A stretch of DNA of 64,000 nucleotides from Prosopocoilus inquinatus (Eukaryota; Arthropoda; Insecta; Coleoptera; Lucanidae), in NCBI GenBank assembly GCA_036172665.1, contig CM069877.1, positions 22,283,001 through 22,347,000 on the forward strand, in the 5' to 3' direction. Each line of letters opens with the position of its first letter. The stretch's first letter is position 1. A model generated the notes under the pieces. The model made no database searches and was not told the DNA's origin. It saw nothing but the letters and a program-made list of their open reading frames with translations. This document shows, piece by piece, positions 35,178-48,341 of the stretch. Both the position numbers and the translations under genes were made by a program.

Positions 35178-35325
35178 GAAATAGTTTTAAAAGAAACAAC
35201 ACGCATTAGCTTGTTCCTGTGATGTATCTAATCGATCCTTACTCATCTATCATGTTATTTGACGTTTCGATGGACTCTAGTAACTCTGATGTGAGATACG
35301 AAGTTTTTGGGCGCAGCAGTAGCTG
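35178..35325. repeat. 148-bp M7 monomer, second copy
   Basis: It has the same 1-bp deletion as 29372-29519. Its neighbours (M6 before, M5b with GTACCTAATC after) are also shared, which points to copying of a short block within the mosaic zone. Confidence 0.9.
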
Positions 35326-37858
35326 GAAATAGTTTTAAACAAAGTAACACGTATTAGCGTTGTTCCTGTGATGTACCTAATCGATCCTTACTCATCTATC
35401 ATGTTATTTTATGTTTGGATGGACTCCAGTAACTCTGATGTGAGATACAAAGTTTTTGGACGCAGCAGAAGCTGGAAGTAGTTTTGAACGAAACAACACG
35501 TATTAGCGTTATTCCTGTGATGTATCTAATCGATCCTTACTTAGCTACTATGTTATTTGACGTTTCGATGGACTCCAGTAACTCTATGGTGAGATACGAA
35601 ATTTTCGGACGCAGCAGAAGCTGGAAATAGTTTTAAACGAAACAACACGCATTAGCGTTGTTCCTGTGATGTATCTAATCGATCCTTACTCATCTATCAT
35701 GTTATTTGGCGTTTCGATGGACTCCAGTAACTCTGATGTGAGATACAAAGTTTTTGGACGCAGCAGAAGCTGGAAGTAGTTTTAAACGAAACAACACGCT
35801 TTAGCGTTGTTCCTGTGATGTATCTAATCGATCCTAACTCATCTATCATGTTATTTGGCGTTTCGATGGACTCCAGTAACTTTGATGTGATATACGAAGT
35901 TCTCGGACGCATCTGTAGCTGGAAATAGTTTTAAATGAAACAACACGTATTAGCGTTGTTCCTGTGATGTATCTAATCGATCCTTACTCATCTATCATGT
36001 TATTTTACGTTTGGATGGACTCCAGTAACTCTGATGTGAGATACGACGTTTTCGGACGCAGCAGAAGCTGGAAATAGTTTTAAACGAAACAACACGTATT
36101 AGCGTTGTTCCTGTGATGTATGTAATCGATCCTTACTAATCTGTCATGTTATTTGACGTTTGGATGGACTCCTGTAACTCTGATGTGAGATACAAAGTTC
36201 TCGGACGCAGCAGAAGCTGGAAATAGTTTTAAATGAAACAACACGCATTAGCGTTTTTCCTGTGATGTATCTAATCGATCCTTACTCATCTATCATGTTA
36301 TTTGACGTTTCGATGGACTCTAGTAACTCTGATGTGAGATACGAAGTTTTTGGGCGCAGCAGGAGCTGGAAATAGTTTTAAACAAAGCAACACGTATTAG
36401 CGTTGTTCCTGTGATGTACCTAATCGATCCTTACTCATCTATCATGTTATTTTATGTTTGGATGGACTCCAGTAACTCTGATGTGAGATACAAAGTTTTT
36501 GGACGCAGCAGAAGCTGGAAATAGTTTTTAACGAAACATCACGTATTAGCGTTATTCCTGTGATGTATCTAATCGATCCTTACTTAGCTACTATGTTATT
36601 TGACCTTTCGATGGACTCCAGTAACTCTATGGTGAGATACGAAATTTTCGGATGCAGCAGAAGATGGAAATAGTTTTAAATGAAATAACACGCATTAGCG
36701 TTGTTCCTGTGATGTATCTAATCGATCCTTACTTATCTATCATGTTATTTGATGTTTCGATGGACTCTAGTAACTCTGATGTGAGATACGAAGTTTTTGG
36801 GCGCAGCAGGAGCTGGAAATAGTTTTAAACAAAGCAACACGTATTAGCGTTGTTCCTGTGATGTATCTAATCGATCCTTACTCATCTATCATGTTATTTT
36901 ACGTTTGGATGGACTCCAGTAACTCTGATGTGAGATACAAAGTTTTTGGACGCAGCAGAAGCTGGAAATAGTTTTGAACGAAACAACACGTATTAGCGTT
37001 ATTCCTGTGATGTATCTAATCGATCCTTACTTAGCTACTATGTTATTTGACGTTTCGATGGACTCCAGTAACTCTATGGTGAGATACGAAATTTTCGGAC
37101 GCAGCAGAAGCTGGAAATAGTTTTAAACGAAACAACACGCATTAGCGTTCTTCCTGTGATGTATCTAATCGATCCTTACTCATCTATCATGTTATTTGGC
37201 GTTTCGATGGACTCCAGTAACTTTGATGTGAGATACGAAGTTCTCGGACGCAGCTGTAGCTGGAAATAGTTTTAAATGAAACAACACGTATTAGCGTTGT
37301 TCCTGTGATGTATCTAATCGATCCTTACTCATCTATCATGTTATTTTACGTTTGGATGGACTCCAGTAACTCTGATGTGAGATACAAAGTTTTTGAACGC
37401 AGCAGAAGCTGGAAATAATTTCAAACGAAACAACACGCATTAGCGTTGTTCCTGTGATGTATCTAATCGATCCTTACTCATCTATCATGTTATTTGGCGT
37501 TTCGATGGACTCCAGTAACTTTGATGTGAGATACGAAGTTCTGGGACGCAGCTGAAGCTAGAAATAGTTTTAAACGAAACAACACGCATTAGCGTTGTTC
37601 CTGTGCTGTATCTAATCGATCCTTACTTAGCTACTATGTTATTTGACGTTTCGATGGACTCTAGTAACTCTATGGTGAGATACGAAATTTTCGGACGCAG
37701 CAGAAGCTGGAAATAGTTTTAAACGAAACAACACGCATTAGCGTTGTTCCTGTGATGTATCTAATCGATCCTTACTCATCTATCATGTTATTTGGCGTTT
37801 CGATGGACTCCAGTAACTTTGATGTGAGATACGAAGTTCTCGGACGCAGCTGTAGCTG

Positions 37859-38007
37859 GAAATAGTTTTAAATGAAACAACACGTATTAGCGTTGTTCCT
37901 GTGATGTATCTAATCGATCCTTACTCATCTATCATGTTATTTTACGTTTGGATGGACTCCAGTAACTCTGATGTGAGATACGACGTTTTCGGACGCAGCA
38001 GAAGCTG
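37859..38007. repeat. Boundary monomer (M8, GACGTTTTCGG end)
   Basis: This M8 unit separates the mosaic zone from the 22-monomer HOR. Its right part (from about 37920) is repeated 3269 bp later inside a chimeric M2/M8 unit (41128-41276), while its left part is not. The HOR duplication break therefore falls within it. Confidence 0.75.
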
Positions 38008-41000
38008 GAAATAGTTTTAAACGAAACAACACGTATTAGCGTTGTTCCTGTGATGTATGTAATCGATCCTTACTCATCTATCATGTTATTTGACGTTTGG
38101 ATGGACTCCAGTAACTCTGATGTGAGATACAAAGTTTTTGGATGCAGCAGAAGCTGGAAATAGTTTTGAACGAAACAACACGTATTAGCGTTATTCCTGT
38201 GATGTATCTAATCGATCCTTACTTAGCTACTATGTTATTTGACGTTTCGATGGACTCCAGTAACTCTATGGTGAGATACGAAATTTTCGGACGCAGCAGA
38301 AGCTGGAAATAGTTTTAAACGAAACAACACGCATTAGCGTTGTTCCTGTGATGTATCTAATCGATCCTTACTCATCTATCATGTTATTTGGCGTTTCGAT
38401 GGACTCCAGTAACTTTGATGTGAGATACGAAGTTCTCGGACGCAGCTGAAGCTAGAAATAGTTTTAAACGAAACAACACGCATTAGCGTTGTTCCTGTGC
38501 TGTATCTAATCGATCCTTACTTATCTATCAGGTTATTTGACGTTTCGATGGACTCCAGTAACTCTGATGTGAGATACGACGTTTTCGGACGCAGCAGAAG
38601 CTGGAAATAGTTTTAAACGAAACAACACGTATTAGCGTTGTTCCTGTGATGTATGTAATCGATCCTTACTCATCTATCATGTTATTTGACGTTTGGATGG
38701 ACTCCAGTAACTCTGATGTGAGATACAAAGTTCTCGGACGCAGCAGAAGCTGGAAATAGTTTTAAAAGAAACAACACGCATTAGCGTTGTACCTGTGATG
38801 TATCTAATCGATCCTTACTCATCTATCATGTTATTTGACGTTTCGATGGACTCTAGTAACTCTGATGTGAGATACGAAATTTTCGGACGCAGCCGAAGCT
38901 GGAAATAGTTTTAAACGAAACAACACGCATTAGCGTTGTTCCTGTGATGTATCTAATCGATCCTTACTCATCTATCATGTTATTTGGCGTTTCGATATAC
39001 TCCAGTAACTTTGATGTGAGATACGAAGTTCTCGGACGCAGCAGAAGCTGGAAATAGTTTCAAACGAAACAACACGCATTAGCGTTGTTCCTGTGATGTA
39101 TCTAATCGATCCTTACTCATCTATCATGTTATTTGGCGTTTCGATGGACTCCAGTAACTTTGATGTGAGATACGAAGTTTTTGGACGCAGCAGAAGCTGG
39201 AAATAGTTTTGAACGAAACAACACGTATTAGCGTTGTTCCTGTGATGTATGTAATCGATCCTTACTCATCTATCATGTTATTTGACGTTTGGATGGACTC
39301 CAGTAACTCTGATGTGAGATACAAAGTTCTCGGACGCAGCAGAAGCTGGAAATAGTTTTAAATGAAACAACACGCATTAGCGTTGTTCCTGTGATGTATC
39401 TAATCGATCCTTACTCATCTATCATGTTATTTTATGTTTGGATGGACTCCAGTAACTCTGATGTGAGATACGAAGTTTTTGGACGCAGCAGAAGCTGGAA
39501 ATAGTTTTGAACGAAACATCACGTATTAGCGTTATTCCTGTGATGTATCTAATCGATCCTAACTTAGCTACTATGTTATTTGACGTTTCGATGGACTCCA
39601 GTAACTCTATGGTGAGATACGAAATTCTCGGACGCAGCAGAAGCTGGAAATAGTTTTAAACGAAACAACACGCATTAGCGTTGTTCCTGTGATGTATCTA
39701 ATAGATCCTTACTCATCTATCATGTTATTTGGCGTTTCGATGGACTCCAGTAACATTGATGTGAGATACGAAGTTCTCGGACGCAGCTGTAGCTGGAAAT
39801 AGTTTTAAATGAAACAACACGTATTAGCGTTGTTCCTGTGATGTATCTAATCGATCCTTACTCATCTATCATGTTATTTTACGTTTGGATGGACTCCAGT
39901 AACTCTGATGTGAGATACGAAGTTTTTGGACGCAGCAGAAGCTGGAAATAGTTTTGAACGAAACAACACGTATTAGCAGTGTTCCTGTGATGTATCTAAT
40001 CGATCCTTACTTAGCTACTATGTTATTTGACGTTTCGATGGACTCTAGTAACTCTATGGTGAGATACGAAATTTTCGGACGCAGCCGAAGCTGGAAATAG
40101 TTTTAAACGAAACAACACGCATTAGCGTTGTTCCTGTGATGTATCTAATCGATCCTTACTCATCTATCATGTTATTTGGCGTTTCGATGGACTCCAGTAA
40201 CTCTGATGTGAGATACGACGTTTTCGGACGCAGCAGAAGCTGGAAATAGTTTTAAACGAAACAACACGCATTAGCGTTGTTCCTGTGATGTATCTAATAG
40301 ATCCTTACTCATCTATCATGTTATTTGGCGTTTCGATGGACTCCAGTAACTTTGATGTGAGATACGAAGTTTTTGGACGCAGCAGAAGCTGGAAATAGTT
40401 TTGAACGAAACAACACGTATTAGCGTTGTTCCTGTGATGTATCTAATCGATCCTTACTTATCTATCAGGTTATTTGACGTTTCGATGGACTCCAGTAACT
40501 CTGATGTGAGATACGACGTTTTCGGACGCAGCAGAAGCTGGAAATAGTTTTAAACGAAACAACACGTATTAGCGTTGTTCCTGTGATGTATGTAATCGAT
40601 CCTTACTAATCTATCATGTTATTTGACGTTTGGATGGACTTTGATGTGAGATACGAAGTTCTCGGACGCAGCTGTAGCTGGAAATAGTTTTAAATGAAAC
40701 AACACGTATTAGCGTTGTTCCTGTGATGTATCTAATCGATCCTTACTCATCTATCATGTTATTTTACGTTTGGATGGACTCCAGTAACTCTGATGTGAGA
40801 TACAAAGTTTTTGGACGCAGCAGAAGCTGGAAATAGTTTTGAACGAAACAACACGTATTAGCAGTGTTCCTGTGATGTATCTAATCGATCCTTACTCATC
40901 TATCATGTTATTTGACGTTTCGATGGACTCTAGTAACTCTGATGTGAGATACGAAGTTCTTGGACGCAGCAGGAGCTGGAAATAGTTTTAAACGAAACAA

Positions 41001-41276
41001 CACGTATTAGCGTTGTTCCTGTGATGTATCTAATCGATCCCTACTCATCTATCATGTTATTTGGCGTTTCGATGGACCCCAGTAACTCTAATGTAAGATA
41101 CGAAATTTTCGGACGCAGCAGAAGCTGGAAATAGTTTCAAACGAAACAACACGCATTAGCGTTGTTCCTGTGATGTATCTAATCGATCCTTACTCATCTA
41201 TCATGTTATTTTACGTTTGGATGGACTCCAGTAACTCTGATGTGAGATACGACGTTTTCGGACGCAGCAGAAGCTG
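38008..41276. repeat. 22-monomer HOR of zone 3, copy 1 (3269 bp)
   Basis: Landmarks in order are GGATGCAGCAG near 38140, CGATATACTCC at 38993, ATAGATCC units near 39701 and 40298, a 9-bp deletion unit (40541-40680), TTAGCAGTGTTCC near 40860, and GACCCCAGTAACTCTAATG at 41075. The same set returns exactly 3269 bp later, which is 22 x 149 minus 9. Its class order differs from the 20-monomer HOR of zone 1. Confidence 0.92.
40541..40680. repeat. 140-bp monomer with 9-bp deletion, copy 1
   Basis: GGATGGACTTTGATG replaces GGATGGACTCCAGTAACTTTGATG. The deleted stretch is flanked by ACT on both sides. The left half is M10/M6-like (TTACTAATC, GACGTTTGG) and the right half M2-like. Confidence 0.92.
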
Positions 41277-44200
41277 GAAATAGTTTTAAACGAAACAACA
41301 CGTATTAGCGTTGTTCCTGTGATGTATGTAATCGATCCTTACTCATCTATCATGTTATTTGACGTTTGGATGGACTCCAGTAACTCTGATGTGAGATACA
41401 AAGTTTTTGGATGCAGCAGAAGCTGGAAATAGTTTTGAACGAAACAACACGTATTAGCGTTATTCCTGTGATGTATCTAATCGATCCTTACTTAGCTACT
41501 ATGTTATTTGACGTTTCGATGGACTCCAGTAACTCTATGGTGAGATACGAAATTTTCGGACGCAGCAGAAGCTGGAAATAGTTTTAAACGAAACAACACG
41601 CATTAGCGTTGTTCCTGTGATGTATCTAATCGATCCTTACTCATCTATCATGTTATTTGGCGTTTCGATGGACTCCAGTAACTTTGATGTGAGATACGAA
41701 GTTCTCGGACGCAGCTGAAGCTAGAAATAGTTTTAAACGAAACAACACGCATTAGCGTTGTTCCTGTGCTGTATCTAATCGATCCTTACTTATCTATCAG
41801 GTTATTTGACGTTTCGATGGACTCCAGTAACTCTGATGTGAGATACGACGTTTTCGGACGCAGCAGAAGCTGGAAATAGTTTTAAACGAAACAACACGTA
41901 TTAGCGTTGTTCCTGTGATGTATGTAATCGATCCTTACTCATCTATCATGTTATTTGACGTTTGGATGGACTCCAGTAACTCTGATGTGAGATACAAAGT
42001 TCTCGGACGCAGCAGAAGCTGGAAATAGTTTTAAAAGAAACAACACGCATTAGCGTTGTACCTGTGATGTATCTAATCGATCCTTACTCATCTATCATGT
42101 TATTTGACGTTTCGATGGACTCTAGTAACTCTGATGTGAGATACGAAATTTTCGGACGCAGCCGAAGCTGGAAATAGTTTTAAACGAAACAACACGCATT
42201 AGCGTTGTTCCTGTGATGTATCTAATCGATCCTTACTCATCTATCATGTTATTTGGCGTTTCGATATACTCCAGTAACTTTGATGTGAGATACGAAGTTC
42301 TCGGACGCAGCAGAAGCTGGAAATAGTTTCAAACGAAACAACACGCATTAGCGTTGTTCCTGTGATGTATCTAATCGATCCTTACTCATCTATCATGTTA
42401 TTTGGCGTTTCGATGGACTCCAGTAACTTTGATGTGAGATACGAAGTTTTTGGACGCAGCAGAAGCTGGAAATAGTTTTGAACGAAACAACACGTATTAG
42501 CGTTGTTCCTGTGATGTATGTAATCGATCCTTACTCATCTATCATGTTATTTGACGTTTGGATGGACTCCAGTAACTCTGATGTGAGATACAAAGTTCTC
42601 GGACGCAGCAGAAGCTGGAAATAGTTTTAAATGAAACAACACGCATTAGCGTTGTTCCTGTGATGTATCTAATCGATCCTTACTCATCTATCATGTTATT
42701 TTATGTTTGGATGGACTCCAGTAACTCTGATGTGAGATACGAAGTTTTTGGACGCAGCAGAAGCTGGAAATAGTTTTGAACGAAACATCACGTATTAGCG
42801 TTATTCCTGTGATGTATCTAATCGATCCTAACTTAGCTACTATGTTATTTGACGTTTCGATGGACTCCAGTAACTCTATGGTGAGATACGAAATTCTCGG
42901 ACGCAGCAGAAGCTGGAAATAGTTTTAAACGAAACAACACGCATTAGCGTTGTTCCTGTGATGTATCTAATAGATCCTTACTCATCTATCATGTTATTTG
43001 GCGTTTCGATGGACTCCAGTAACATTGATGTGAGATACGAAGTTCTCGGACGCAGCTGTAGCTGGAAATAGTTTTAAATGAAACAACACGTATTAGCGTT
43101 GTTCCTGTGATGTATCTAATCGATCCTTACTCATCTATCATGTTATTTTACGTTTGGATGGACTCCAGTAACTCTGATGTGAGATACGAAGTTTTTGGAC
43201 GCAGCAGAAGCTGGAAATAGTTTTGAACGAAACAACACGTATTAGCAGTGTTCCTGTGATGTATCTAATCGATCCTTACTTAGCTACTATGTTATTTGAC
43301 GTTTCGATGGACTCTAGTAACTCTATGGTGAGATACGAAATTTTCGGACGCAGCCGAAGCTGGAAATAGTTTTAAACGAAACAACACGCATTAGCGTTGT
43401 TCCTGTGATGTATCTAATCGATCCTTACTCATCTATCATGTTATTTGGCGTTTCGATGGACTCCAGTAACTCTGATGTGAGATACGACGTTTTCGGACGC
43501 AGCAGAAGCTGGAAATAGTTTTAAACGAAACAACACGCATTAGCGTTGTTCCTGTGATGTATCTAATAGATCCTTACTCATCTATCATGTTATTTGGCGT
43601 TTCGATGGACTCCAGTAACTTTGATGTGAGATACGAAGTTTTTGGACGCAGCAGAAGCTGGAAATAGTTTTGAACGAAACAACACGTATTAGCGTTGTTC
43701 CTGTGATGTATCTAATCGATCCTTACTTATCTATCAGGTTATTTGACGTTTCGATGGACTCCAGTAACTCTGATGTGAGATACGACGTTTTCGGACGCAG
43801 CAGAAGCTGGAAATAGTTTTAAACGAAACAACACGTATTAGCGTTGTTCCTGTGATGTATGTAATCGATCCTTACTAATCTATCATGTTATTTGACGTTT
43901 GGATGGACTTTGATGTGAGATACGAAGTTCTCGGACGCAGCTGTAGCTGGAAATAGTTTTAAATGAAACAACACGTATTAGCGTTGTTCCTGTGATGTAT
44001 CTAATCGATCCTTACTCATCTATCATGTTATTTTACGTTTGGATGGACTCCAGTAACTCTGATGTGAGATACAAAGTTTTTGGACGCAGCAGAAGCTGGA
44101 AATAGTTTTGAACGAAACAACACGTATTAGCAGTGTTCCTGTGATGTATCTAATCGATCCTTACTCATCTATCATGTTATTTGACGTTTCGATGGACTCT

Positions 44201-44545
44201 AGTAACTCTGATGTGAGATACGAAGTTCTTGGACGCAGCAGGAGCTGGAAATAGTTTTAAACGAAACAACACGTATTAGCGTTGTTCCTGTGATGTATCT
44301 AATCGATCCCTACTCATCTATCATGTTATTTGGCGTTTCGATGGACCCCAGTAACTCTAATGTAAGATACGAAATTTTCGGACGCAGCAGAAGCTGGAAA
44401 TAGTTTCAAACGAAACAACACGCATTAGCGTTGTTCCTGTGATGTATCTAATCGATCCTTACTCATCTATCATGTTATTTGGCGTTTCGATGGACTCCAG
44501 TAACTTTGATGTGAGATACGAAGTTCTCGGACGCAGCTGAAGCTA
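41277..44545. repeat. 22-monomer HOR of zone 3, copy 2
   Basis: It repeats copy 1 at an offset of 3269 bp, including CGATATACTCC at 42262, the 9-bp deletion unit at 43810-43949 and GACCCC at 44344. Its last unit is a regular M2, where copy 1 ends in an M2/M8 chimera. Confidence 0.92.
43810..43949. repeat. 140-bp monomer, copy 2
   Basis: It has the same 9-bp deletion, 3269 bp from copy 1, in 22-monomer HOR copy 2. Confidence 0.92.
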
Positions 44546-44843
44546 GAAATAGTTTTAAACGAAACAACACGCATTAGCGTTGTTCCTGTGCTGTATCTAA
44601 TCGATCCTTACTTATCTATCAGGTTATTTGACGTTTCGATGGACTCCAGTAACTCTGATGTGAGATACGACGTTTTCGGACGCAGCAGAAGCTGGAAATA
44701 GTTTTAAACGAAACAACACGTATTAGCGTTGTTCCTGTGATGTATGTATTCGATCCTTACTCATCTATCATGTTATTTGACGTTTGGATGGACTCCAGTA
44801 ACTCTGATGTGAGATACAAAGTTCTCGGACGCAGCAGAAGCTG

Positions 44844-44932
44844 GAAATAGTTTTAAATGAAACAACACGCATTAGCGTTGTTCCTGTGATGTATCTAATC
44901 GATTACGACGTTTTCGGACGCAGCAGAAGCTG
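44844..44932. repeat. 89-bp truncated monomer, copy 1
   Basis: Sixty bases are missing between AATCGAT and TACGACG. The left half resembles the AAATGAAAC...CGCATT units and the right end an M3 or M8 with GACGTTTTCGG. The deletion removes the CENP-B-like motif but keeps the hairpin. Confidence 0.93.
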
Positions 44933-45072
44933 GAAATAGTTTTAAACGAAACAACACGTATTAGCGTTGTTCCTGTGATGTATGTAATCGATCCTTACTA
45001 ATCTATCATGTTATTTGACGTTTGGATGGACTTTGATGTGAGATACGAAGTTCTCGGACGCAGCTGTAGCTG
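44933..45072. repeat. 140-bp monomer, copy 3
   Basis: It has the same deletion and sits directly after the 89-bp unit in the six-unit spacer. Confidence 0.92.
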
Positions 45073-45370
45073 GAAATAGTTTTAAATGAAACAACACGTA
45101 TTAGCGTTGTTCCTGTGATGTATCTAATCGATCCTTACTCATCTATCATGTTATTTTACGTTTGGATGGACTCCAGTAACTCTGATGTGAGATACAAAGT
45201 TTTTGGACGCAGCAGAAGCTGGAAATAGTTTTGAACGAAACAACACGTATTAGCAGTGTTCCTGTGATGTATCTAATCGATCCTTACTCATCTATCATGT
45301 TATTTGACGTTTCGATGGACTCTAGTAACTCTGATGTGAGATACGAAGTTCTTGGACGCAGCAGGAGCTG

Positions 45371-48341
45371 GAAATAGTTTTAAACGAAACAACACGTATT
45401 AGCGTTGTTCCTGTGATGTATCTAATCGATCCTTACTCATCTATCATGTTATTTGGCGTTTCGATGGACTCCAGTAACTTTGATGTGAGATACGAAGTTC
45501 TCGGACGCAGCTGAAGCTAGAAATAGTTTTAAACGAAACAACACGCATTAGCGTTGTTCCTGTGCTGTATCTAATCGATCCTTACTTATCTATCAGGTTA
45601 TTTGACGTTTCGATGGACTCCAGTAACTCTGATGTGAGATACGACGTTTTCGGACGCAGCAGAAGCTGGAAATAGTTTTAAACGAAACAACACGTATTAG
45701 CGTTGTTCCTGTGATGTATGTAATCGATCCTTACTCATCTATCATGTTATTTGACGTTTGGATGGACTCCAGTAACTCTGATGTGAGATACAAAGTTCTC
45801 GGACGCAGCAGAAGCTGGAAATAGTTTTAAAAGAAACAACACGCATTAGCGTTGTACCTGTGATGTATCTAATCGATCCTTACTCATCTATCATGTTATT
45901 TGACGTTTCGATGGACTCTAGTAACTCTGATGTGAGATACGAAATTTTCGGACGCAGCCGAAGCTGGAAATAGTTTTAAACGAAACAACACGCATTAGCG
46001 TTGTTCCTGTGATGTATCTAATCGATCCTTACTCATCTATCATGTTATTTGGCGTTTCGATATACTCCAGTAACTTTGATGTGAGATACGAAGTTCTCGG
46101 ACGCAGCAGAAGCTGGAAATAGTTTCAAACGAAACAACACGCATTAGCGTTGTTCCTGTGATGTATCTAATCGATCCTTACTCATCTATCATGTTATTTG
46201 GCGTTTCGATGGACTCCAGTAACTTTGATGTGAGATACGAAGTTTTTGGACGCAGCAGAAGCTGGAAATAGTTTTGAACGAAACAACACGTATTAGCGTT
46301 GTTCCTGTGATGTATGTAATCGATCCTTACTCATCTATCATGTTATTTGACGTTTGGATGGACTCCAGTAACTCTGATGTGAGATACAAAGTTCTCGGAC
46401 GCAGCAGAAGCTGGAAATAGTTTTAAATGAAACAACACGCATTAGCGTTGTTCCTGTGATGTATCTAATCGATCCTTACTCATCTATCATGTTATTTTAT
46501 GTTTGGATGGACTCCAGTAACTCTGATGTGAGATACGAAGTTTTTGGACGCAGCAGAAGCTGGAAATAGTTTTGAACGAAACATCACGTATTAGCGTTAT
46601 TCCTGTGATGTATCTAATCGATCCTAACTTAGCTACTATGTTATTTGACGTTTCGATGGACTCCAGTAACTCTATGGTGAGATACGAAATTCTCGGACGC
46701 AGCAGAAGCTGGAAATAGTTTTAAACGAAACAACACGCATTAGCGTTGTTCCTGTGATGTATCTAATAGATCCTTACTCATCTATCATGTTATTTGGCGT
46801 TTCGATGGACTCCAGTAACATTGATGTGAGATACGAAGTTCTCGGACGCAGCTGTAGCTGGAAATAGTTTTAAATGAAACAACACGTATTAGCGTTGTTC
46901 CTGTGATGTATCTAATCGATCCTTACTCATCTATCATGTTATTTTACGTTTGGATGGACTCCAGTAACTCTGATGTGAGATACGAAGTTTTTGGACGCAG
47001 CAGAAGCTGGAAATAGTTTTGAACGAAACAACACGTATTAGCAGTGTTCCTGTGATGTATCTAATCGATCCTTACTTAGCTACTATGTTATTTGACGTTT
47101 CGATGGACTCTAGTAACTCTATGGTGAGATACGAAATTTTCGGACGCAGCCGAAGCTGGAAATAGTTTTAAACGAAACAACACGCATTAGCGTTGTTCCT
47201 GTGATGTATCTAATCGATCCTTACTCATCTATCATGTTATTTGGCGTTTCGATGGACTCCAGTAACTCTGATGTGAGATACGACGTTTTCGGACGCAGCA
47301 GAAGCTGGAAATAGTTTTAAACGAAACAACACGCATTAGCGTTGTTCCTGTGATGTATCTAATAGATCCTTACTCATCTATCATGTTATTTGGCGTTTCG
47401 ATGGACTCCAGTAACTTTGATGTGAGATACGAAGTTTTTGGACGCAGCAGAAGCTGGAAATAGTTTTGAACGAAACAACACGTATTAGCGTTGTTCCTGT
47501 GATGTATCTAATCGATCCTTACTTATCTATCAGGTTATTTGACGTTTCGATGGACTCCAGTAACTCTGATGTGAGATACGACGTTTTCGGACGCAGCAGA
47601 AGCTGGAAATAGTTTTAAACGAAACAACACGTATTAGCGTTGTTCCTGTGATGTATGTAATCGATCCTTACTAATCTATCATGTTATTTGACGTTTGGAT
47701 GGACTTTGATGTGAGATACGAAGTTCTCGGACGCAGCTGTAGCTGGAAATAGTTTTAAATGAAACAACACGTATTAGCGTTGTTCCTGTGATGTATCTAA
47801 TCGATCCTTACTCATCTATCATGTTATTTTACGTTTGGATGGACTCCAGTAACTCTGATGTGAGATACAAAGTTTTTGGACGCAGCAGAAGCTGGAAATA
47901 GTTTTGAACGAAACAACACGTATTAGCAGTGTTCCTGTGATGTATCTAATCGATCCTTACTCATCTATCATGTTATTTGACGTTTCGATGGACTCTAGTA
48001 ACTCTGATGTGAGATACGAAGTTCTTGGACGCAGCAGGAGCTGGAAATAGTTTTAAACGAAACAACACGTATTAGCGTTGTTCCTGTGATGTATCTAATC
48101 GATCCCTACTCATCTATCATGTTATTTGGCGTTTCGATGGACCCCAGTAACTCTAATGTAAGATACGAAATTTTCGGACGCAGCAGAAGCTGGAAATAGT
48201 TTCAAACGAAACAACACGCATTAGCGTTGTTCCTGTGATGTATCTAATCGATCCTTACTCATCTATCATGTTATTTTACGTTTGGATGGACTCCAGTAAC
48301 TCTGATGTGAGATACGACGTTTTCGGACGCAGCAGAAGCTG
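45371..48341. repeat. 22-monomer HOR of zone 3, copy 3 (20 of 22 units)
   Basis: It matches copy 1 from its third monomer onward, with CGATATACTCC at 46058, the 9-bp deletion unit at 47606-47745 and GACCCC at 48140. The first two units of the 22 are absent because the 7065-bp duplication began inside copy 1. Confidence 0.9.
47606..47745. repeat. 140-bp monomer, copy 4
   Basis: It has the same deletion, 7065 bp from copy 1. Confidence 0.92.

Larger units (their letters stand above)
23565..37858. repeat. Mosaic satellite zone of 96 monomers
   Basis: The same classes as zone 1 occur in broken and reshuffled order, with short runs such as M5b-M9-M8-M10-M2b (26394, 29520) and M3-M4-M5-M1-M2. Chimeric units mark the breaks: M7/M9 at about 24308, M9/M8 at about 31010 and M6/M2 at about 32053. 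Its 14294 bp equal 96 x 149 minus four 2-bp and two 1-bp deletions. No single long repeat period dominates. From about 36670 the order M4-M5-M1-M2-M8-M2-M1b resembles the left edge of the window. No gene is seen. Confidence 0.85.
38306..45370. repeat. 48-monomer super-repeat (7065 bp), left copy
   Basis: This block contains most of HOR copy 1, all of copy 2 and the six-unit spacer. It repeats directly at 45371-52435. The length is 48 x 149 minus three 9-bp and one 60-bp deletion, and every deletion recurs at the same offset. The exact break is inside the first monomer, since a CGCATT/CGTATT difference lies within it. Confidence 0.92.
44546..45370. repeat. Six-unit spacer with 89-bp and 140-bp short monomers
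   Basis: The order is M3, an M6 with GTATTCG, an 89-bp truncated unit, a 140-bp unit, M8, and a unit with GCAGTGTTCC and GAAGTTCTTGG. Its 825 bp equal 6 x 149 minus 69. The same six units recur at 51611-52435. No gene is seen. Confidence 0.9.
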
